From Persicimonas caeni (GTDB lineage: Bacteria > Myxococcota_A > Bradymonadia > Bradymonadales > Bradymonadaceae): a stretch of 64,000 nucleotides of DNA. A program made the translations under genes and the position numbers. How positions within the stretch are numbered: position 1 is the stretch's first letter; each line of letters starts with the position of its first letter. The stretch is taken from contig NZ_CP041186.1 of NCBI RefSeq assembly GCF_006517175.1, forward strand, positions 3,623,074 to 3,687,073, given 5' to 3'. The notes under the pieces are model-generated. The model worked only from the letters and a program-made list of their open reading frames with translations, was not told the DNA's origin and did no database searches. Positions 57,509 through 64,000 of this stretch are shown here, one piece after another.

Positions 57509-57529
57509 TCGTGATGCGCGCGATCACGA
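57509..57529. promoter_or_regulatory. Palindrome in the recC-msrB divergent region
   Basis: TCGTGAT (57509-57515), 7 bases GCGCGCG, ATCACGA (57523-57529). It is a perfect 7-bp dyad of operator size between two divergent genes. The regulator, if any, is unknown. Confidence 0.4.
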
Positions 57530-57598
57530 ACTTTGCCTCCCCCCACCTGCATCCTATGTTTGAGACGCGTTACGTTTTGCTAAACGAGGAGCACCACC

Positions 57599-57994
57599 AT
57601 GAGCACCGACCGCGACAAACCCGAGTCCTACTGGCGCGAAAAGCTCACCCCCGAGCAGTACCGCGTGCTGCGTGAGGGGGGCACCGAACGCGCGTTCGCC
57701 GGCGATCTGTACGAGCACGACGAGGAGGGTGTCTACAAGTGCGCCGCGTGCGGCCAAGAGTTGTTCGACTCGGAGACGAAGTACAAGTCGGGTAGCGGCT
57801 GGCCGAGCTTCTATGAGCCGGCCGACGAGGACGCCGTCGACGAGAAGCAGGACCTGAGCCACGGTATGCGCCGCACCGAGGTGGTGTGCAGTAACTGCGG
57901 CTCGCATCTGGGCCACGTGTTCCCGGACGGGCCGGAGCCCACGGGGCTTCGCTACTGCATCAACTCGGTCGCTTTGGAGTTCGAGGCCGACTAA
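57599..57994 (+). CDS. msrB: Peptide methionine-(R)-S-oxide reductase
   Basis: 131 aa, single-domain MsrB. Reduces the R epimer of methionine sulfoxide in oxidised proteins. Structural zinc ligands are Cys48, Cys51, Cys97 and Cys100. The motifs SGSGWPSF and [10 protein letters not shown] are intact, and the catalytic Cys is residue 120 in [12 protein letters not shown] Ser or Phe usually replaces the second redox Cys in enzymes that use other recycling routes; here Leu62-region residues show no resolving Cys. No signal peptide, so it acts in the cytoplasm. A strong GAGGAG precedes the ATG. Confidence 0.96.
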   Translation: MSTDRDKPESYWREKLTPEQYRVLREGGTERAFAGDLYEHDEEGVYKCAACGQELFDSETKYKSGSGWPSFYEPADEDAVDEKQDLSHGMRRTEVVCSNCGSHLGHVFPDGPEPTGLRYCINSVALEFEAD

Positions 57995-58010
57995 AAACAA
58001 CCTCATCCGC

Positions 58011-58039
58011 TTGAGAAACGCTGATTTTCAATCTATAAC
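58011..58039 (+). promoter_or_regulatory. Predicted promoter for the Cys-rich lipoprotein gene
   Basis: TTGAGA (58011-58016), a 17-base spacer and TATAAC (58034-58039), about 95 bases before the start at 58134. The region 58021-58080 is the most AT-rich nearby. A second AT-rich block (TTTATATACTTTG) follows. Confidence 0.5.
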
Positions 58040-58133
58040 GCGCCGCGTTACACTGTTTATATACTTTGCGCGTTGAATAAATCGCGGCTCCAGAAGTCTC
58101 AACGACTGTGACTTCTGGACAATGGAGCGGATG

Positions 58134-60269
58134 ATGAGGAAGTGGACGACTCTGGTAATATTCGTATTGGTTGCGCTCGTCGCAGCCTGTGGCACGGACG
58201 ATCCCGGCCAGTCACGCAGTAACGGACAGGGCGTCGACGTCGGCACCGACACCACAGGTGGCGACGACGCGGGTACGGATACCTCCGACACAGCCCAAGA
58301 TACCGGTGACGACGGCGGGACGAACCCCGACGAGTGCGGCTCGGACGCCGACTGCACCGACCCGCAAATCTGCGTGGCGGATCGCTCGGGCAATACGGTC
58401 GAGTTCACCTGCCAAGACCCCTCCGGAAGCGGCCAAGTCGGCGATAGCTGCTCGGCCGACAGCGACTGCGCGTCGAACCTGTGCGTCGACGGCACCTGCT
58501 CCGCGCCGTGCGAGACGACGTCGGACTGCTCCGACGACGGCAGCATCATCTGCGATTCCACCGACGTCCAGACCGACGGCGGCGCGACCGAGACGGTCAA
58601 TATCTGCGTGCCCAAGCCGGCTTCGCAGTGCTCCTCGGACGCCGACTGCACCTCCCCCGAGCGCTGCATCGCGATCAAGGGCGCCACGGAAGTCACCTTC
58701 GAATGCGGCACGCCCAACTCGGGCGGCGGCGATGTCGGCGACACCTGCTCGACCGACGCCGACTGCGCCCAGAACCTGTGTCAGGACGGCACTTGCTCGG
58801 CACCCTGCGCCGCCAACGGCGACTGCGCCGCGGGCGACGACTTCTCGTGCGAGATCTCGCCGGTCGACCTGGGCAACGGCAGCACCGACAACGCCTCGGT
58901 GTGCACCCCGCCGCGCACCTGCTCGAGCAAGCGCGACTGCCCGACCGGCCAAGTCTGCTACGTCGACCGCGCCACCGGCGAGGCGCAGTGCGCCAACGGC
59001 AACAGCGGTGGCGGCGGTCTGGGCGAGATTTGCACCGACGACGGCGGCTGCGAATCGAACCTGTGCAACGAAGGTCGCTTCCGCGACGTGTGCACCGTGC
59101 CGTGCGAAAATGACAGCGACTGCCCGACCCCCGGCTACGAGTGTGGCACCACCTCGCTGGACGACGGCAGCGGCGGCACCAACGACGTGAGCGTCTGCGT
59201 CGCCAAGGACCCGACCGCGTGCACCTCGAACGACGACTGCGCCAGTGGCTTGACCTGCGCGATTGTGCCCGACGCCTCGGGCAACGCCCTCGAGTCGGTC
59301 TGCATCCCCAACGCCGGCGGTAACGCCACGGGCGTGCCGTGCACGAGCGACTCGGAGTGCGGCAGCCTCGTGTGCCTCAACGACCACTGCAGCGCCCCGT
59401 GCGACACCAGCAACCAGTGCGGAAACGGCCAGCTTTGCCAGTCGGCCAACGTCGCCAAGAGCGGCTTGGTTGGCACCTTCGAGGTCTGCGAGACGCTGCC
59501 CGATGACCGCTGCGACCAAGACGGCATCTGCTCGGATGGCGTGCGCATGTGCAACGATATCCGCGCCGGCACCAGCGACCCGCAGGCTCGCGAAGCCTAC
59601 TGCGGCATGCCCGACGCCAACGCCTCGGGCGCCCTGGGCGACACCTGCGAGCAGACGAGCGACTGCCGCTCGCGCATCTGCCTCAACGGCAACAGCGACG
59701 AGTGCTCGGTGATCTGCGCGGCCGACAGCCAGTGCGCGCAGGGCCAGGCATGCACGACCTTCAACGTCGGCACCAGCCAGCTCGGCTTCTGCAACACCGC
59801 CTGCGCCGACAACAGCGACTGCGGCGGCCTCGACTTCACCGACAGTAACGGCAATACGGTCGAGCACGTGTGCACGACCAACGAGAACACGCGTGAAGAC
59901 GCCGTCGACCAGATCTGCGTGCGCCGCAACATCGTCGACCCGAACGACAGCAACGTCGGTCTGCTTGGCGATACGTGCTCGAGTGGCTCGGACTGCCAGA
60001 GTGGCCTGTGCCTGACCAACACCATCTACGACGGCACCCCCTGCAGCTCGGCCAGCGACTGCCAGTCCGGCCAGGTCTGCCAGGTCGAGCCGCAGAGTGG
60101 CCAGCGTCAGTGCGGCGACCAGGCCAGCTACTGCACGCGCGTCTGCGACGACGGCGGCGACTGCTCCGGCGGCGTCTCCGGCAACGCGCTGACCGCCTGC
60201 GACTCCAATATCCGGGTGACGCTCAGCACCGGCACGGTGGACACCATTTCGGCCTGCTCGCCGAACTAA
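58134..60269 (+). CDS. Very Cys-rich lipoprotein with tandem Cys modules
   Basis: 711 aa from the ATG at 58134 (GGAG five bases before; ATGs at 58122 and 58131 are in frame). Lipoprotein signal (TLVIFVLVALVAAC), an Asp/Thr/Gly-rich spacer, then about a dozen modules of 45-60 residues. Typical motifs are CSxDxDCxSxxCxxGxCSAPC, as in GDSCSADSDCASNLCVDGTC, a type frequent in myxobacterial surface proteins. There are well over 70 cysteines. It would be one of the heaviest users of disulfide-forming enzymes in the window. Function unknown. A classical terminator follows the stop. Confidence 0.88.
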   Translation: MRKWTTLVIFVLVALVAACGTDDPGQSRSNGQGVDVGTDTTGGDDAGTDTSDTAQDTGDDGGTNPDECGSDADCTDPQICVADRSGNTVEFTCQDPSGSGQVGDSCSADSDCASNLCVDGTCSAPCETTSDCSDDGSIICDSTDVQTDGGATETVNICVPKPASQCSSDADCTSPERCIAIKGATEVTFECGTPNSGGGDVGDTCSTDADCAQNLCQDGTCSAPCAANGDCAAGDDFSCEISPVDLGNGSTDNASVCTPPRTCSSKRDCPTGQVCYVDRATGEAQCANGNSGGGGLGEICTDDGGCESNLCNEGRFRDVCTVPCENDSDCPTPGYECGTTSLDDGSGGTNDVSVCVAKDPTACTSNDDCASGLTCAIVPDASGNALESVCIPNAGGNATGVPCTSDSECGSLVCLNDHCSAPCDTSNQCGNGQLCQSANVAKSGLVGTFEVCETLPDDRCDQDGICSDGVRMCNDIRAGTSDPQAREAYCGMPDANASGALGDTCEQTSDCRSRICLNGNSDECSVICAADSQCAQGQACTTFNVGTSQLGFCNTACADNSDCGGLDFTDSNGNTVEHVCTTNENTREDAVDQICVRRNIVDPNDSNVGLLGDTCSSGSDCQSGLCLTNTIYDGTPCSSASDCQSGQVCQVEPQSGQRQCGDQASYCTRVCDDGGDCSGGVSGNALTACDSNIRVTLSTGTVDTISACSPN

Positions 60270-60290
60270 ACACGGCGCTGCAAACGTAAG

Positions 60291-60326
60291 AAAGCCCCGG
60301 CGAGTTCGATTCGCCGGGGCTTTTTT
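60291..60326 (+). terminator. Rho-independent terminator after the Cys-rich lipoprotein
   Basis: AAAGCCCCGGCGA (60291-60303), a 7-base loop, TCGCCGGGGCTTT (60311-60323), with a T-run 60321-60326. The stop codon is about 22 bases upstream. Confidence 0.92.
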
Positions 60327-60390
60327 GTGTTCGGTGTGTATTGGGTGGTTCGTGGCTCATTACCCCGCGGCAAGCCCCGGCTCCGCAACG

Positions 60391-60416
60391 AAAAAGGCGC
60401 CCCGGGGGGCGCCTTT
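60391..60416 (-). terminator. Rho-independent terminator after metK
   Basis: Read on the minus strand: AAAGGCGCC (60416-60408), a short C/G loop, GGCGCC (60401-60396) and TTTTT (60395-60391). It is about 45 bases beyond the metK stop. Confidence 0.85.
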
Positions 60417-60460
60417 CGCGAGGGCTAGAAGCCCCCGCACCGAAACGTGGTCGCGCGAGC

Positions 60461-61618
60461 TTAGAGCAGCGCGTCCTTGAGCACCTCGGCCTTGTCGGTC
60501 TTCTCCCAGTTGAAGGAGGAGCGACCGAAGTGGCCGTAGGCGGCGGTGTCGCGGTAGATCGGGCGCAGCAGGTCGAGGGTGCGGATGATGCCGGCCGGCT
60601 TGAGTTCGAAGAACTCGGGGACGGCGGCTTCGATCTTCTCCTCGGGGACCGCGGCGGTGCCGAAGGTGTTGACCATGACGCTGACCGGCTCGGCGACGCC
60701 GATAGCGTAGGCGAGCTGGACTTCGCAGCGGCGGGCGAGGCCGGCGGCGACGATGTTCTTGGCGATGTAGCGGGTCATGTAGGCGGCCGAGCGGTCGACC
60801 TTGCTCGGGTCCTTACCGCTGAAGGCACCGCCGCCGTGGCGGCCCATGCCGCCGTAGGTGTCGACGATGATCTTGCGGCCGGTCAAGCCGGCGTCAGCCA
60901 AGGGGCCGCCGGCGACGAAGCGGCCGGTCGGGTTGATGTGGAACTTGGTGCCCTCGTGCAGCAGCTCCTCGGGGAGGACCTTCTTGATGGTCGTCTCCAT
61001 GACCGCCTCGCGCACCTCGTCGATGCTCACGCGGTCGAGGTGCTGGGTCGACACGACGACCGCGTCGATGGCGACCGGCTCGTTGTCCTCGTAGCGCACC
61101 GTGACCTGGCTCTTGCTGTCGGGGCCGAAGAAGTCGACGACTTCCTGCTTTCGCACCTGCGCCAGATGGGCGACGAGCTTGTGCGAGTACATGATCGGCA
61201 TCGGCATCAGCTCTTCGGTCTCGTCGCAGGCGTAACCGAACATCAGGCCCTGGTCGCCGGCGCCCTGTTCTTCGACCACACCCATGTCGGTGACGACGCC
61301 CTGAGCGATGTCGGGGCTCTGCTCGTCGATGGCCGACTGGACCGAGCAGGAGCGGTAGTCGAATCCGAACTCGGGATTGGTGTAACCGATGCGCTTGATC
61401 GTGTTGCGCACGATCTCGGGCAGGTCGACGTAAGCCTTGGTGGTGATCTCGCCGAAGATCATGGCGAGGCCCGTGTTGACGATGGTCTCACAGGCGACGC
61501 GCGCGCTGGTGTCCTGCGCCAGAATGGCGTCGAGGACGCCGTCGGAGATCTGGTCGGCGACCTTATCGGGGTGGCCTTCGGAGACGGATTCGGAGGTGAA
61601 GACGAAGTTCTTGGACAT
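60461..61618 (-). CDS. metK: S-adenosylmethionine synthase
   Basis: 385 aa, normal length. Makes S-adenosylmethionine from methionine and ATP. Motifs: [22 protein letters not shown] with the ATP-binding His, the [16 protein letters not shown] segment, [13 protein letters not shown], and the Gly-rich P-loop-like [21 protein letters not shown], which binds the triphosphate. KIIVDTYGG and [19 protein letters not shown] are also intact. AGGAG lies 11 bases before the ATG. It is probably monocistronic, with its own promoter and terminator. I saw no SAM riboswitch in the 99 bases to the next gene. Confidence 0.97.
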   Translation of the reverse strand: MSKNFVFTSESVSEGHPDKVADQISDGVLDAILAQDTSARVACETIVNTGLAMIFGEITTKAYVDLPEIVRNTIKRIGYTNPEFGFDYRSCSVQSAIDEQSPDIAQGVVTDMGVVEEQGAGDQGLMFGYACDETEELMPMPIMYSHKLVAHLAQVRKQEVVDFFGPDSKSQVTVRYEDNEPVAIDAVVVSTQHLDRVSIDEVREAVMETTIKKVLPEELLHEGTKFHINPTGRFVAGGPLADAGLTGRKIIVDTYGGMGRHGGGAFSGKDPSKVDRSAAYMTRYIAKNIVAAGLARRCEVQLAYAIGVAEPVSVMVNTFGTAAVPEEKIEAAVPEFFELKPAGIIRTLDLLRPIYRDTAAYGHFGRSSFNWEKTDKAEVLKDALL

Positions 61619-61685
61619 GATGTATGGCTCCTGAATACTACATGACGGCCGAATGACGACCGCGAATGCTCTTTAACAGTGGAAA

Positions 61686-61714
61686 TTGGTACCGTAGTGG
61701 GGGCGTGTTGGCAA
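61686..61714 (-). promoter_or_regulatory. Predicted metK promoter
   Basis: On the minus strand TTGCCA (61714-61709), a 17-base spacer, TACCAA (61691-61686). Fair match; about 70 bases before the metK start, right after the miaB stop. Confidence 0.35.
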
Positions 61715-61717
61715 TTG

Positions 61718-63124
61718 TTACGCCAATTCACCCAACAACGTATGGCTCGTGCAGTCGGTCACCTTCACGTCGACCAGATCGCCGGCCTCGATGTCGCGGC
61801 CGTCGGCCTTCGGGAAGACCACCGTCTTGAAGTCGCCGGTGCGCCCACAAAGCTCGTTGGGGTCGCGGCGGCTCTCGCCTTCGACGAGCACCGTGTAGGT
61901 GCCGCCGACCTTCGACTTGAAGACCTCGGCGCTGATCGATTCCTGCAGCGCGATGATCTTTTTGAGGCGCTCGCCTTTGACTTCCTCGTCGATGTCGTCG
62001 GGGAGGTTGCGCGACGCGTAGGTGTTGCTGCGCTCGGAGTATTTGAACAGGTACGCGAAGTCGAAGCGCGTCGACTCCATCAGCTCCATCGTCTGCTCGA
62101 AGTCCTCTTCGGTTTCCCCCGGAAAGCCGACGATGATGTCGGTCGACAGGGCGATGTCGGGCACCGCCGCGCGAATGTCGTCGACGAGCTGGTCGTACTC
62201 TTCGCGCGTGTACTGGCGGCGCATCTCGTCGAGCATCCGGTTCGAGCCCGACTGCGCCGGCAGGTGCAGATAGTTGCAAATCTTGTCGTGCCGCGCAATC
62301 GTTTCGATCAATTTCGGAGTGAAATCAGTGGGATACGGCGACGTGAACCGGATGCGCTCGATGCCCTCGATGGGCACGATCTGCTCGAGCAGGTCAGCGA
62401 AGTCGACGTCCTCGTAGCGGTACGAGTTGACCGTCTGGCCCAGAAGGGTGACCTCTTTGTAGCCGCGCTCGGCCAAGTTTTCGACCTGGCGCAAGATCTC
62501 GTGAGGCGGCACGCCGCGCTCGCGCCCGCGCACGAACGGCACGATGCAGAAGGTGCAGAACTTGTCGCAGCCACGCTGCACGGTGACCCATCCGCCCACG
62601 CCCGGCTTTCGCTTGGGCGTCAGTCCCTCGTAGACCTCGGCCTTGTCGAGCTTGACGTCGATGACCGGATCGCGCGCCTCGCCGGTGGCCTTGTCGAGCA
62701 GGGCGGGCAGCCGACGGTAGGCGTCGGGGCCGATCACCAGGTCGACGTAAGGGGCCTGATCGGTGATCTTGTCGCGCAGGTGCTCGGCCATGCAGCCGGT
62801 CACACCGAGGACGAGCTCGGGCTTGTCGTTCTTGAACCGAAGCAGGTGTGAGAGCCGACCGAACACGCGATCCTCGGCGCGCTCGCGCACCGCGCAGGTG
62901 TTGATCAGGATCACGTCCGCCTCTTCGAGCGACTCGGCGGAGGAGTAGCCGGTGTCGGCCAACACGCCACCCATCAGCTCGCTGTCGGCGAGGTTCATCT
63001 GACACCCGTAGGTCTCAATGAAGACCTTCTTGCCCAGCGTGCCGTCGGCCTCGGGCATGGTGTTTTTTTCGCCGTCGTGGGCGTACGGGTTCTTTGTACC
63101 TTGAGTGGTCGGCTCGGAAGTCAT
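61718..63124 (-). CDS. miaB: tRNA-2-methylthio-N6-dimethylallyladenosine synthase
   Basis: 468 aa from the ATG at 63124; ATGs at 63175 (within a CCCCGARAC repeat) and 63058 are in frame, and none has a good Shine-Dalgarno. Radical SAM methylthiotransferase that thiomethylates A37 of tRNAs. The N-terminal UPF0004 domain holds three cluster Cys in ETYGCQMN, NTCAVRE and VTGCMAEH. The radical-SAM cluster motif is RGCDKFCTFCIVPFVRG; the TIM-barrel motifs LLGQTVNSY and LHLPAQSGSN follow. A C-terminal TRAM domain (about 405-468) binds tRNA. The end of the gene abuts the metK promoter, and the MiaB reaction consumes SAM. Confidence 0.95.
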   Translation of the reverse strand: MTSEPTTQGTKNPYAHDGEKNTMPEADGTLGKKVFIETYGCQMNLADSELMGGVLADTGYSSAESLEEADVILINTCAVRERAEDRVFGRLSHLLRFKNDKPELVLGVTGCMAEHLRDKITDQAPYVDLVIGPDAYRRLPALLDKATGEARDPVIDVKLDKAEVYEGLTPKRKPGVGGWVTVQRGCDKFCTFCIVPFVRGRERGVPPHEILRQVENLAERGYKEVTLLGQTVNSYRYEDVDFADLLEQIVPIEGIERIRFTSPYPTDFTPKLIETIARHDKICNYLHLPAQSGSNRMLDEMRRQYTREEYDQLVDDIRAAVPDIALSTDIIVGFPGETEEDFEQTMELMESTRFDFAYLFKYSERSNTYASRNLPDDIDEEVKGERLKKIIALQESISAEVFKSKVGGTYTVLVEGESRRDPNELCGRTGDFKTVVFPKADGRDIEAGDLVDVKVTDCTSHTLLGELA

Positions 63125-63296
63125 TGTTGCGTCGGGGTTTCGGGGTTTAGGGGTCTCGGGGTCTCGGGACTGCATTACAGCAAAGGCCCTGAGCCCAAAC
63201 GAAACGGGCGGGCGGTTTCTTTCCGCCAGCCCTTTCGAAACGTCGACGTAAGTTAGGTAAGTGCTGCAGTGGTGTCAATCAGACAGGGTCTGAGTG

Positions 63297-63752
63297 TCAA
63301 TCCGTGGCAGCGCCGGCGGGGAAGAGAATGGTCGAATAGAGGGTGTAGAAGTTGCGTTCGGCGTCGCGCTGGCGTCGGAAACAGGCGCAGAATTTTTGAA
63401 AACGCTCGCGGACCTCGTCGAGGGCAGCTTCGTCTCCGGAAATGGTCACCTGATCGAGCGCCTGCTTGAAGCTCTCGAAGCACTCCAAGAGCTCGGCGTT
63501 GTGCTCGTTGATCTCGGCGACCTCCTCGAGGGTCTCGCCGAGTACGCGAGTGGCTTGTTGCAAGAGCACGCGTTGCTCGTCTTCGACGTAACCGTGGAGC
63601 ATCTTGCCCATCTGTTCGGTCCACGGTTTGAGCTGAGCGAATAACTCGTCGTCGGTCTTATCCGTTTGTGCCGATTCGAGACGCCCGCGCATCAGCGAGA
63701 TATTGGCGTCGAGTTTGGCGTGCTGCGACGTAAGATTCGACGGTAGTGCCAT
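63297..63752 (-). CDS. Hemerythrin HHE-like helical protein
   Basis: 151 aa. The start at 63752 is set by the near-perfect Shine-Dalgarno AAGGAGGTG. A longer frame exists upstream but is not needed. Four helices carry hemerythrin-like residues: His11, His53-x-x-x-Glu57 (MLHGYVEDEQRVL), His84 (INEHNAELLECF). The last helix reads FRRQRDAERNFYTLYSTIL, where a diiron protein would have His-x-x-x-x-Asp. With this His missing the iron site may be incomplete. Possible functions are oxygen or metal sensing; without metal data this stays open. It precedes a terminator pair at the window's end. Confidence 0.65.
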   Translation of the reverse strand: MALPSNLTSQHAKLDANISLMRGRLESAQTDKTDDELFAQLKPWTEQMGKMLHGYVEDEQRVLLQQATRVLGETLEEVAEINEHNAELLECFESFKQALDQVTISGDEAALDEVRERFQKFCACFRRQRDAERNFYTLYSTILFPAGAATD

Positions 63753-63937
63753 GTCCCACCTCCTTGGTGAATTGGTCCGGCGAAGAGCGCGCTCGTATGG
63801 CGGCGCGTAGATGATTTCTACGCGGTGCCACTTAGAGATCGCACCACTCCAGAACCTCTTGTCTGGTCGATCGCCCCCATACAACGTTACTACGTAGGTG
63901 TGAAAGTCTAGTAAAAACGGAGCGTTTTTTCAACGAC

Positions 63938-63968
63938 AAAAGGCCTGCCGGAGATCGGCAGGCCTTTT
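63938..63968. terminator. Bidirectional terminator-type hairpin
   Basis: AAAAGGCCTGCCG (63938-63950), loop GAGAT, CGGCAGGCCTTTT (63956-63968). T- and A-runs at both ends allow termination in both directions. A second small hairpin AAAACG-GAG-CGTTTT lies at 63915-63927. They probably end a transcript that comes from beyond the window on the minus strand. Confidence 0.75.
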
Positions 63969-64000
63969 GAAATGTGTTCGTCGATGGATGCTTATTGCTT

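Noticed and set aside
61619-61730. SAM riboswitch before metK
   Set aside because: The leader is short and I could not place a SAM-I, SAM-II or SAH core; a simple promoter fits.

Overview
The window is GC-rich, gene-dense chromosomal DNA. It most resembles a Myxococcota/Bradymonadales-type deltaproteobacterium. The reasons are many lipoproteins and secreted Cys-rich proteins, a MopE-type repeat protein ending in a MYXO-CTERM-like tail, OmpA/thrombospondin-type-3 proteins, tandem multi-domain DsbA-like proteins, and very many different inverted-repeat elements between genes. The assignment is an inference from gene content; no rRNA or tRNA gene was seen.

Layout. 1-4.4 kb: an unrecognised 600-aa protein, then on the minus strand a small surface-sugar set (glycosyltransferase 2, WbpB-like oxidoreductase, WbpD-like acetyltransferase). 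4.4-11.6 kb: a secreted protein and three consecutive paralogous genes, each encoding a membrane-anchored protein with three DsbA-like thioredoxin domains (nine domains in all). 11.7-16.5 kb: a DUF1015 protein, a lipoprotein and a MopE-like surface protein. 17-22.5 kb: dnaX, with a probable slippage site for making gamma, and the glycolytic run gapA-pgk-tpiA. 22.7-25.4 kb: DUF4241 protein, cysteine desulfurase and a RuvC-fold protein. 25.5-29 kb: three tandem paralogs of a secreted TolB/CsgG-like protein, one with its middle missing, and a 42-bp phased repeat array. 29.2-31.7 kb: a Cys-rich lipoprotein and a tandem hairpin array carrying a four-helix-bundle (S23/Avd-like) gene and its truncated copy. 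31.7-39.2 kb (minus): Aquifex-type aconitase, a redoxin lipoprotein, DsbD, RNase PH and an N-acetylmuramoyl-alanine amidase. 39.3-44.2 kb (minus): envelope proteins (beta-barrel-like protein, OmpA/TSP3, DUF4398, SMI1-like, DUF4920). 44.3-47.3 kb: a large MshEN/HEAT protein. 47.9-57.4 kb (minus): recC-recB-recD. 57.6-64 kb: msrB, a giant Cys-rich lipoprotein, metK, miaB and a hemerythrin-like protein.

Two themes run through the region. One is extracytoplasmic thiol chemistry: nine DsbA-like domains, DsbD to supply electrons, a redoxin lipoprotein, MsrB, and several very Cys-rich exported substrates. The other is structured intergenic DNA: at least four repeat families, one with compensatory stem changes that also supplies the recD ribosome-binding site, one built on the core CGACCCTCAAATTGTAG, one on GATCAC/GTGATC hairpins, and the phased 42-bp array. 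Several housekeeping genes have A/C-rich leaders in place of a Shine-Dalgarno sequence.
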